Shown here: piece after piece, positions 30,396 through 38,762 of the stretch
How positions within the stretch are numbered: position 1 is the stretch's first letter
How the letters are laid out: each line of letters starts with the position of its first letter
Assembly (NCBI GenBank): GCA_020403265.1
Contig: JADBXZ010000051.1
Location: 1 to 64,000 of the forward strand
DNA from: Bacteroidota bacterium
Lineage (GTDB): Bacteria > Bacteroidota > Bacteroidia > B-17B0 > Aurantibacillaceae
Length of the DNA stretch: 64,000 bases
Direction: 5' to 3'
Translations under genes and position numbers: made by a program
The notes under the pieces: model-generated
The model's database searches: none
What the model saw: only the letters and a program-made list of their open reading frames with translations
What the model was told of the DNA's origin: nothing

Positions 30396-31934
30396 TTAAT
30401 TTTTTAAAATAGTTTTCATTTCTTCTATATTGGGAGCTTTTTTGATTAACTTTTCTAATTCTTTAGATTCTTTATCTTCGATTACATTGGAAAGTTTTAT
30501 TAAAATACTAATAAATTCTTTACCTTTTGATATTTTATCAGATGATTCAGAGAATTCAATATTTAGTGAATTTATAAGTTGATTGCCTTTTAGGCAGATA
30601 TCCTTTTTACTTTTTAGTTCAATATATTTAAGTGAAAGTGAATCATAATATTGTTTTCTTTTACTTATAGTATAATTGATTGATTTTGTTAGAAGTTGTT
30701 TTCTGTCTTTTGCGGATAAGGAATCGTTAGAGAATAAAGAATCATTGTATTGATAATTTTTTTGTTCAAGTATTTTATAGATTTCTTTGTTAATAAAATC
30801 AATTTTGGAAATTACTTCTTTTTTACGTGAATCGAAATAATAAGTTGGATAAGTAAGTTGTTTGTCAAATTTTTGATTATTTGTATCTATTAACATTTTG
30901 TAAGCTATTCTTAGTTTATTTTTAGATTTTTTCCAATCACTATTTTTAGCAAGATTATCTGCATCGGTTATTATAACTTCAATGTTTTTCTTAACGGAAT
31001 CAAATTTTAATTTTTTTTGGTTTTCTAATTTTTTCTTTTCATCTAATTCCATTTTTCGTTTTATTTCATTTTCTTCATATTTTTTATTTGCTTCTTCGTT
31101 TTCTTTCAATCTTTTCATTGTATTTTCAAAATCAATCATTTCAGTTGTTTTATTGCCTTTATCATCATAAGATTCAAGAAAGCCTGGTTTTTCTCCTTTT
31201 ATAATAGTTCCATTTTCTCGATACTCATATTTAAAATCATTGCCAATCATGTGTAATTTTAACTTGCCTGAATTGTAAAATTCTCTCAATGAATCTGGTG
31301 ATTCTTCCTCACCTTTTTTATTTATAGTTTGGCAATTAGCACAATAAAATTTTAAACTCAATATTTTACCATTAACATAATAGGTTATTACTTTTTTGTA
31401 GTTATCAGCTTTAATAATTTCCCTGTAAATTTGCTTATTTGAGTAATAATATTTATTAACTTCTGAACAATTGCCATCTGTACATGAAGTTGTTCCAGTG
31501 GCATATGAGTATGGCCCTTGATTATCATTACTTGTTCTAATCGATAAATTCCATATTCCTGTCATTTTATCATCCTTAAAGTTTCCTTGCTTTAAAATAA
31601 CGTTATAATCATTTAAAACATAGCTTTTATATTGGCCATTTAAAATGCCATCTTTATAATTTATAACTTCATTAGGATATTGTCTACCGGAAATAAAAAC
31701 AAAAGATTCATAAGTTCCATTTAATCTACCATTTAAAAAAATAGCTTTCACAATTAATGAAATACCATCATTCGCATATTTTTTATACCAACCATTTTTC
31801 TCACCATTTCCATTAACTTGAAACTCTTCTTTAAGAGTTGTTTTTAAGTATTCGTCATAATAGGTTTTTTTATTTGTCTGTGATATACTATTGTATCCAA
31901 TAATAATTATCATTATGAGAATTTTTACTCGCAT
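30396..31934 (-). CDS. Secreted MORN-variant/YwqK-like repeat protein with C-terminal coiled coil
   Basis: Signal peptide; GEKNGWYKKYANDG, NGRLNGTYESF, KDGILNGQYKSY, FKDDKMTGIW repeats; Lys/Glu coiled coil. Confidence 0.75.
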   Translation of the reverse strand: MRVKILIMIIIIGYNSISQTNKKTYYDEYLKTTLKEEFQVNGNGEKNGWYKKYANDGISLIVKAIFLNGRLNGTYESFVFISGRQYPNEVINYKDGILNGQYKSYVLNDYNVILKQGNFKDDKMTGIWNLSIRTSNDNQGPYSYATGTTSCTDGNCSEVNKYYYSNKQIYREIIKADNYKKVITYYVNGKILSLKFYCANCQTINKKGEEESPDSLREFYNSGKLKLHMIGNDFKYEYRENGTIIKGEKPGFLESYDDKGNKTTEMIDFENTMKRLKENEEANKKYEENEIKRKMELDEKKKLENQKKLKFDSVKKNIEVIITDADNLAKNSDWKKSKNKLRIAYKMLIDTNNQKFDKQLTYPTYYFDSRKKEVISKIDFINKEIYKILEQKNYQYNDSLFSNDSLSAKDRKQLLTKSINYTISKRKQYYDSLSLKYIELKSKKDICLKGNQLINSLNIEFSESSDKISKGKEFISILIKLSNVIEDKESKELEKLIKKAPNIEEMKTILKN

Positions 31935-31938
31935 ATTT

Positions 31939-32160
31939 TTAATCTTTTGGGACTAATATTAATTTAATTTTATTTGAATTTTGACTTGACAAATCGCCTG
32001 ACATAGAAACTATAAAACTACCTTTAGCTCTGGCAGATTTTGTTTTTTTAATATTTACCTCCATTACAACTTCTTTAATTAAATATGAATTTTTTTCAGG
32101 ATATCGCTGAGCTTTATTAATTTGTTGTAGTGTTTCTTTTACTAATTCAGATAATTCCAT
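31939..32160 (-). CDS. 73-aa protein resembling trypsin-co-occurring domain 2 (Trypco2)
   Basis: MELSELVKETLQQI ... VVMEVNIKKTKSARAKGSFIVSMSG.....NKIKLILVPKD: short helix then beta-rich segment ending in I-K-L-x-L-x-P; 4 nt upstream of 31934 ORF. Confidence 0.5.
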   Translation of the reverse strand: MELSELVKETLQQINKAQRYPEKNSYLIKEVVMEVNIKKTKSARAKGSFIVSMSGDLSSQNSNKIKLILVPKD

Positions 32161-32210
32161 TATATGATTTATTAATTGATTTATAAGGCTAAAATAAGAA
32201 AGTTTTTTTA

Positions 32211-32232
32211 ATTATAGCACAAGTGCTATAAT
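32211..32232. promoter_or_regulatory. Operator-like palindrome 1
   Basis: ATTATAGCAC-AA-GTGCTATAAT, 10-bp perfect arms, between divergent genes. Confidence 0.6.
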
Positions 32233-32240
32233 ATTTCTAT

Positions 32241-32252
32241 AGCATATATGCT
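32241..32252. promoter_or_regulatory. Operator-like palindrome 2
   Basis: AGCATATATGCT perfect 12-bp palindrome, centre 25 bp from palindrome 1, sharing AGCA..TGCT core. Confidence 0.55.
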
Positions 32253-32263
32253 CTATTTGATAT

Positions 32264-32524
32264 GTGAGAAAACCAAAGAAAAATAAAGCAAAAAGGGTCT
32301 TAATTTACGATGAAATTGGCTTAAAATTACTAGCTAAGAAATTAAAAGAAGTCAGAACCAAAAAAGGCTATACTCAAGAAGAATTAGCATATAAGGCAGA
32401 AATAACATTATCACAAATCGCCAGAATTGAAACAGCAGTGACAAATCCAACTGTTAGTACAATATTTTGCCTAGCTAAAGCATTAGAAATTAATACAGCA
32501 GAATTATTCGATTTTAGATTATAG
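32264..32524 (+). CDS. XRE-family helix-turn-helix transcriptional regulator
   Basis: GTG start; LKEVRTKKGYTQEELAYKAEITLSQIARIETAVTNPTVSTIFCLAKALEINTAELFDF. Confidence 0.9.
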   Translation: MRKPKKNKAKRVLIYDEIGLKLLAKKLKEVRTKKGYTQEELAYKAEITLSQIARIETAVTNPTVSTIFCLAKALEINTAELFDFRL

Positions 32525-32841
32525 AAATTTTAATATATATCTTGAATTAAATATTTGAGGTGTATTGATTCATTTTCTTTTAATATAGAATTAGAGTTTA
32601 TTAATTACGTTTGGAAATATATAGTTATAAGAAACCAGCCGGACAATTTCGTTATGACAAGACAATTCATCCTGCCACTAATCACCCGTAGACTTTGATC
32701 TTAACATTGGACTGTTTCTCTCAGACAGGTGCAATATTTTTTCCTTAACAAATGGACGCTATTTATTAAGCCAGATATATGAACAAAAACTGAGACCCAA
32801 AGTATAAATTCGTAAATTTGTTTAGCTTAAAAATTAAACCT

Positions 32842-33069
32842 ATGAAAAAAGCGACTTTAAAAAACATTGTTTACAAACAATCAGGAGAATTTGAAATATA
32901 CTTAGAAACAGATTCGGGACAGGAAATGAATTATTTCGTCAATAACATTGATGGACAGCGAGCTACCAGTGTGCAATTAAACTCCTTAAAAGGAAAACAA
33001 ATTTTCTTTGATATTCATAAGGAACAATACACTAACTCAAAATCCTCAATAGACATAGAAACGAATTGA
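32842..33069 (+). CDS. Small hypothetical protein
   Basis: 75 aa from MKKATLKN; no recognised family. Confidence 0.45.
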   Translation: MKKATLKNIVYKQSGEFEIYLETDSGQEMNYFVNNIDGQRATSVQLNSLKGKQIFFDIHKEQYTNSKSSIDIETN

Positions 33070-33247
33070 CCTGTGTGAGGACAAGCTGTGTGCGTCTGGC
33101 AGCTTATAACACCAAGCCAAGCGGCGGGATAACAAGGGCTTCGGCTTAAATCAAAGTCCTCCTCTCTTCGCATCGTCGGGACGCTCTTTTGTTTTTGCCT
33201 CCGCTAAAAAACATGTATCTTCTTATGTAAGTATAGTGCGGGTATAC

Positions 33248-33453
33248 TGATGAATTTTCATAAAGGCGCCTGCGCCTGCTTGCAAAACGATAACTCTTAT
33301 CCTAACAAAACGGATTTAAATGAATTAATTTCTCTAAGTGAGAATAGCCAAAATTTTTCGAAAAAATTGTTTCTTATTGTCCTGTTATTAAAAATAAAAA
33401 ACAAATTACCTCTTTGTTCCTTAATTAAATCTTGATATTATGAAAATTCATCA
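33248..33453. mobile_element. Possible MITE-like element with 16-bp perfect inverted terminal repeats
   Basis: TGATGAATTTTCATAA (33248-33263) and TTATGAAAATTCATCA (33438-33453); interior has no credible gene. Confidence 0.45.
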
Positions 33454-33519
33454 ATTTTCCAACTGTATTCTGAGACAGTACATTTAAAATCAATATAACT
33501 AGTTTATAATTTTTTTAAA

Positions 33520-34209
33520 TTAATCTCTAATTATTTTAAGTGTTTTAAAATTAGTTACATCTTCTTGAAAATTGACAAAGTAAACACCTTCTTGAAAAGT
33601 AGATAAATCCAATTTAAAATTATTTTTACCTTGCAGAGCATTTAGATTTTTTACCAATAACTCTCTACCTAATAAATCTGTTACAATTATTATTAGGTTT
33701 TGGTTTTTGGTAAAAGTTGAGTTTATATTAAAAATACCTTTGCTTGGATTAGGATAAACATTAACATTAATTAAATTATCAGCAACTTCTTTTAATGAAC
33801 TACTTGTGCTTACCGTAAAAGTGATTGACTTTAAAACACTGTCTAAATAATTACAATTTGATAAAGGTAGACTACTATAATATGCCATAAAATTAAGTGT
33901 CCAAGTACCCGCAGGCAGAATACCAATACTCGTAGTATCTCTGTAATTGAAAGGTGTAAAAAGCGAACCATCACAATACGAATTTTTCAATATAATTAGA
34001 TTATTGGAATAATTAACATTGAAGCTAGTTGAAGTTAAAGTACCAATCATAGCTGGTAAAAAAACATGAGTTGCAACTTTAATATTACTGTTAGTTATGG
34101 GACTACTAGGTATAATACTTGGATTAGAAACACTTATAAAAGACAGCTGGGAATATGTAGTTAGACATAATAAAAGTATAAGTAAAACAGAAGAAATTTT
34201 TTTATTCAT
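33520..34209 (-). CDS. Small T9SS type A sorted secreted protein (paralogue A)
   Basis: MNKKISSVLLILLLCLTTYSQ signal; CTD NVYPNPSKGIFNINSTFTKNQNLIIIVTDLLGRELLVKNLNALQGKNNFKLDLSTFQEGVYFVNFQ. Confidence 0.8.
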   Translation of the reverse strand: MNKKISSVLLILLLCLTTYSQLSFISVSNPSIIPSSPITNSNIKVATHVFLPAMIGTLTSTSFNVNYSNNLIILKNSYCDGSLFTPFNYRDTTSIGILPAGTWTLNFMAYYSSLPLSNCNYLDSVLKSITFTVSTSSSLKEVADNLINVNVYPNPSKGIFNINSTFTKNQNLIIIVTDLLGRELLVKNLNALQGKNNFKLDLSTFQEGVYFVNFQEDVTNFKTLKIIRD

Positions 34210-34249
34210 AACTATAAATTTAATTTAACTAGTTAGTAATTTTTTCAAA

Positions 34250-34945
34250 TTAATCTTTAATAATCTTAACTGTTTTAAAATTAGTTGCACCTTCTTGAAA
34301 ATTGACAAAGTAAACACCTTCTTGAAAAGGAGATAAATCCAATTTAAAGTTATTTTCACCTTGAAGAGCATTTTGATTTTTTACCAATAACTCTCTACCC
34401 AACAAATCCGTTACACTAATTGTTAAGTTTTGATTTTTGGTAAAAGTTGAGTTTAAATTAAAAATACCTTTACTTGGATTAGGATAAACATTTACATTAA
34501 TTAAATTATCAGCAACTTCTTTTAGTGAACTACTTGTGCTTACCGTAAAAGTGATTGACTTTAAAACACTGTCACTTACATTACAACTAGTGAAAATTTG
34601 ACTGCCGTAATAAGCATTAAAGTTTAATGTCCACACACCTGCGGCTAAAGTTCCAATACTTGTTGTATCTTTCATTATATGTCCAGCTGTTAATGCGCCA
34701 TCACAGTATCTGATTTTTAACGTAACAATATTATTAATGTTATCAACAAAAAAATTATTTGAGATCTTCCAGCCAATATTTGGAGTTTTAACTTGCGTTG
34801 CTACTTTTATTATATTATTTGAAGTAGGCTGATTGGGTATGATTGTTGGATTTTCAACGCTCAAAAATACAAATTGTGCTTTGACTAAAATTATTTGAAA
34901 AAAACACAAATACAGCATCAGTTTTGTTTTATACATATAATTCAT
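34250..34945 (-). CDS. Small T9SS type A sorted secreted protein (paralogue B)
   Basis: Similarity to 33520-34209 (DTTSIG.L.AG.WTLNF.AYY, CN..DSVLKSITFTVSTSSSLKEVADNLINVNVYPNPSKG). Confidence 0.8.
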   Translation of the reverse strand: MNYMYKTKLMLYLCFFQIILVKAQFVFLSVENPTIIPNQPTSNNIIKVATQVKTPNIGWKISNNFFVDNINNIVTLKIRYCDGALTAGHIMKDTTSIGTLAAGVWTLNFNAYYGSQIFTSCNVSDSVLKSITFTVSTSSSLKEVADNLINVNVYPNPSKGIFNLNSTFTKNQNLTISVTDLLGRELLVKNQNALQGENNFKLDLSPFQEGVYFVNFQEGATNFKTVKIIKD

Positions 34946-34951
34946 AAAAAT

Positions 34952-37900
34952 TTAGTATTTTATTATTTTAACTGTTTTGAAATTAGTTGCGGCTTCTTTA
35001 AAATTGACAAAATAAACACCTTCTTGAAAAGTAGATAAATCCAATTTAAAGTTATTTTCACCTTGAAGAGCATTTTGATTTTTTACCAATAACTCTCTAC
35101 CCAACAAATCCGTTACACTAATTGTTAAGTTTTGATTTTTGGTAAAAGTTGAGTTTATATTAAAAATGCCTTTACTTGGATTAGGATAAACAACTAAATC
35201 TGAAATAGGATTGTGTGTGTCATTAATGCCCATTACCCCTGTTGGATCATAGATGTAAAGTGATGCGGCAGTGTTTACAATTGAATTATCAGCCGGGTAA
35301 AATTTATTGTGAAGTGTAGAATAATGAAACCAAGTACGCATCACAACCTGACTTTGCGAAAAAGATACAATTTCACAATAATAAGGTCTATCAACCCTTA
35401 TTGTACTTGAATCTCTGTTCCCGATACATTCCTTAGTATGCGGCCAAACAGCAACCAAACTCTGTGTTGGTGATAATGAAAAATTTAAAGTAGTTGTTTG
35501 TTCATAAACTATTGTATTGTGTGTACCTTGTGGCACACCTTGTAATTGTGGCCAATTCCTTGGCACATTAACAGCAATGGGTGTAGAACTTTTTACACCT
35601 GTAGCAAAATGATTTAAATCTGCATGTTTAACAGTGTAAAAACCCTTTTTTAATTTTGAAATTGCCCTGTTAACATTAACTCTACCCCAGCCTGTCGCTT
35701 CATCATAACCAACCGTTTCAGAATAAGTTCCAGTTGTAATATCGGTGGCCGTTCTTTGTAAAATATATTCGCAATCCTCACCAGCTAAATTATCCCAAGA
35801 TGGTAAAGGTGAATTTATATAACTCATCATTAAAGCCGATGCACCTGAGACATGAGGAGTAGCGAATGAAGTTCCATCATCCTTTATGTAGGTATTTCCA
35901 ACATAAAGAGTTTTAACAAGCGAGTCAGTTCCTGGTGCGATAAAATCGATATTAGTTCCGCGGCCAGAATTGTTCGAACAGTTTGTCCCAAGTACACAAT
36001 AATTTCCATCAGTGCCTGAAGAACCAACAGCCATAACCACTTCGTCACCAATGTCTGCTGGGAAAAGTATCAATATAGCATTAAAATTTCCTTTTGCCGC
36101 GCATATTGCTGCACCGTGTTTGTTGGCAAGATTAATTTGTTCTGTTTCCGGCCAGTACAAATTAAAAGGATTATTTGCACCGCCTGTTCCAATACTAAAA
36201 TTAAGAACATTTAATCCATTACCCCCAATACTCGGACTCGTAACCTCATTAAAAACACCTTGTATAAAACTACTTGTATAACATACGCTAAATGCGCATA
36301 TTTTACAATCATGCATAGTAACACCCTGTTTGCCTATACTAGCATCGCCACCCGCTATACCGGCAATTCCAATACCATTGTTGCGCACAGCACCTATTAT
36401 GCCTGAAACAGCTGTCCCATGATTTCCCTCATCTAAGTTAGACAAGGAAGTGTTGTTTACATAATTGTAACCACCGGTTGTAACGCCTGTATAATCTGAA
36501 TGATTAAACTCAATTCCAGAATCAAAAACACCAACTTTAATATTGTTTTCGCCTGTTGTAAAAGCCCAAGCAGAATCAACATTAACATACCCATTTGGGT
36601 AGCTTGCAGATTGATTTAAACTGTGTTGCAAAACATACTCAGGATCATTACTTGCAAAAGTCCTATAAACTCTATTATAATTGGCGCTGATTATATCAGT
36701 ATATAATTTCATAAGCCTTCTTCCAATTGTATCTATACCAAGGCATTCAGGTAACTTAATCAATAATGAACTATAAACCGGCGGTAGCTTAACAGTGTCA
36801 CCCATTCTACTTATGGACAATGTATCGTTGGACGTTGCCTTATAAAAAATTTTTCTTGTCTCAATTTCCGCACTTTTGAATTGACATTTACCTCTTAAAA
36901 TAGAATCCATTTTACTGCAAGTTGAATCTTGAATAAAGTCATTTAACTTTCCAAACAAAAAGTCCTTATTATTGATTGCACCTAATTTCAATGTAGCCTT
37001 ATCAAATCGAACAATCAATTCCTTACTTTCAATCTCTTCATTTGCGTTAAGAAAAACAGGAGTTTGGTTAAAATCTTTGTATTCATATTTTACCGTTACA
37101 TTCTGGTCAATAATGCCGTTAAATGATTTTGCACTTAACACCACAAAATTACCATCCACAAGCATGTCTAGTAATTCATCTTTAAGATTACTGGACCCGT
37201 TATAAATGGCCTCTAAATTTTGAACACCATTTACATTGAATCTTAATAATGCAGCATCTTTATTACTATTTTTGGTATAGTTTGCGCCAACAAATACTTC
37301 GTTTGTGTTTTTAATTATAACTTTTATTCCTTCTGCATCACTTTGGTTAAAAACTGGTTGCTTTTTTGTTAAATATAATTGCGTTCCTGCCGTGTTATAC
37401 TTCAATAATACGAGTTCCTTGGTAAGGTTTGGTCTCGTAAAATAACCTGTTACATAAACATTTCCACTAGGATCAACAGTTACGTCATTTCCTTGATCAC
37501 TTTTTCCATAACCATCAACAATTTTCGACCATAATAAATTCATACTCGCATCATACTTAAGGAGTTGAATGTCAAAATCAATTCCATTGCTACTTGTACT
37601 ACCGGTAACGTATATGTTACCAAAGGCGTCTTTAAATTGTCCGGTAACAATATCTTTCGCATTCCCAACATTGGCCTGCCTTTGAACTTGCATTTGAGCA
37701 CCTGTATTAGAATTATATTTAACAGTTGTAAAATCCATATTGTTATTAAATGAACTAGATGAACTGCTACCACTGACAATAATATTATTTGAGTTGTCAA
37801 TACAAATACCTGTTGGTAAATCTAAACCATTGCTAAAGTTGTATCTACTTACCCATTGTTGAGTACCTGCAGAATTAAATTTGATCGTTACATAATCTAC

Positions 37901-38398
37901 TTGAGCGAATAAACCACCAAAACTTGCACCACTAACATAAACGTTATTACTTGCATCTATAACTACACTTGTGGCAACATCATAATTATTGCCCGGTCCA
38001 TTATAATACTTAACCCAAATGGGCGAACCACCTGTCGGTGCATACTTCACAACCGTTAAGTCATAACCATTCAATCCATTCACATAAGCAGCGCCTACAA
38101 CAATAATATTCCCTGCATTATCTTTAGTATTAAATGTACTAAAGGCCTTACCGGTTCCGGCAGTATGTTGTTGATTCCATTGTATAATAATGTTTCCGTT
38201 TAAGCAAGTTGTCTGCATATTGTTTTGTGTACTCGTCACTTTTTGGTTAGAGCTTACAACGTAACTGTTTGCACCAACCTTCAAAATGGGACCTAAATTA
38301 GCAGTGTCGGTATTTCCAGTTACTACTTCACTAACTTTTTGTACTAAACCGGTAGTAGTTGTTTGGCTATTTGATAACTTAATAATTGCCAATGACAT
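34952..38398 (-). CDS. Subtilisin-like S8 protease with N-terminal SBBP/propeller-like repeats and T9SS type A CTD
   Basis: VGVFDSGIEFNHSDY, NHGTAVSGIIGA, DGTSFATPHVSGASALMMS catalytic motifs; GSVYVTGYFTR-like repeats; CTD. True start probably 38424 with a 1-nt frameshift in A6. Confidence 0.87.
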   Translation of the reverse strand: MSLAIIKLSNSQTTTTGLVQKVSEVVTGNTDTANLGPILKVGANSYVVSSNQKVTSTQNNMQTTCLNGNIIIQWNQQHTAGTGKAFSTFNTKDNAGNIIVVGAAYVNGLNGYDLTVVKYAPTGGSPIWVKYYNGPGNNYDVATSVVIDASNNVYVSGASFGGLFAQVDYVTIKFNSAGTQQWVSRYNFSNGLDLPTGICIDNSNNIIVSGSSSSSSFNNNMDFTTVKYNSNTGAQMQVQRQANVGNAKDIVTGQFKDAFGNIYVTGSTSSNGIDFDIQLLKYDASMNLLWSKIVDGYGKSDQGNDVTVDPSGNVYVTGYFTRPNLTKELVLLKYNTAGTQLYLTKKQPVFNQSDAEGIKVIIKNTNEVFVGANYTKNSNKDAALLRFNVNGVQNLEAIYNGSSNLKDELLDMLVDGNFVVLSAKSFNGIIDQNVTVKYEYKDFNQTPVFLNANEEIESKELIVRFDKATLKLGAINNKDFLFGKLNDFIQDSTCSKMDSILRGKCQFKSAEIETRKIFYKATSNDTLSISRMGDTVKLPPVYSSLLIKLPECLGIDTIGRRLMKLYTDIISANYNRVYRTFASNDPEYVLQHSLNQSASYPNGYVNVDSAWAFTTGENNIKVGVFDSGIEFNHSDYTGVTTGGYNYVNNTSLSNLDEGNHGTAVSGIIGAVRNNGIGIAGIAGGDASIGKQGVTMHDCKICAFSVCYTSSFIQGVFNEVTSPSIGGNGLNVLNFSIGTGGANNPFNLYWPETEQINLANKHGAAICAAKGNFNAILILFPADIGDEVVMAVGSSGTDGNYCVLGTNCSNNSGRGTNIDFIAPGTDSLVKTLYVGNTYIKDDGTSFATPHVSGASALMMSYINSPLPSWDNLAGEDCEYILQRTATDITTGTYSETVGYDEATGWGRVNVNRAISKLKKGFYTVKHADLNHFATGVKSSTPIAVNVPRNWPQLQGVPQGTHNTIVYEQTTTLNFSLSPTQSLVAVWPHTKECIGNRDSSTIRVDRPYYCEIVSFSQSQVVMRTWFHYSTLHNKFYPADNSIVNTAASLYIYDPTGVMGINDTHNPISDLVVYPNPSKGIFNINSTFTKNQNLTISVTDLLGRELLVKNQNALQGENNFKLDLSTFQEGVYFVNFKEAATNFKTVKIIKY
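35033..35157 (-). repeat. CTD-coding segment identical to 34331-34455 over 125 nt
   Basis: Direct alignment by eye, 125/125 identical; third, more diverged copy at about 33601-33725. Confidence 0.9.
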
Positions 38399-38491
38399 TA
38401 AGATAAATAGAATTGTTTTTTCATCGTTTGTTGTTTTTTAAGGTTTAAATAATCTTCCCCTAAAAAAAGGGGGCGTAATTTCAAAACTACT

Positions 38492-38603
38492 ATTCTCAGG
38501 AACAGCGACGAACCCTTAACACAGATAGTATGAAACACGCCCTTTCGGGCGTTTTCATTAACTGTTTCTGTGTTAATTCTTTTTTTGTCGCTGTTTTGAG
38601 AAT
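38492..38603. repeat. 112-nt segmented fold-back (imperfect palindrome) element
   Basis: Paired blocks: ATTCTCA/TGAGAAT, AACAGCGAC/GTCGCTGTT, TTAACACAGA/TCTGTGTTAA, ATGAAA/TTTCAT, ACGCCC/GGGCGT with TTTC loop. Confidence 0.8.
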
Positions 38604-38762
38604 TAATTTTCAGTTAGGAAAACGCATTATTTTAAAGTTGGTTTTTATTTCATTTAATATTCAAATTTTAATCAAATTTAAAACAAATTTTGAGAATTCC
38701 AAACTTAACTTAAAATTAAGGTACTTTTATTTAATAAGCGATGTTTATAAAAGTTCTAAAAA

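Noticed and set aside
33250-33435. 61-aa ORF
   Set aside because: Begins inside the left 16-bp inverted repeat and has no family resemblance
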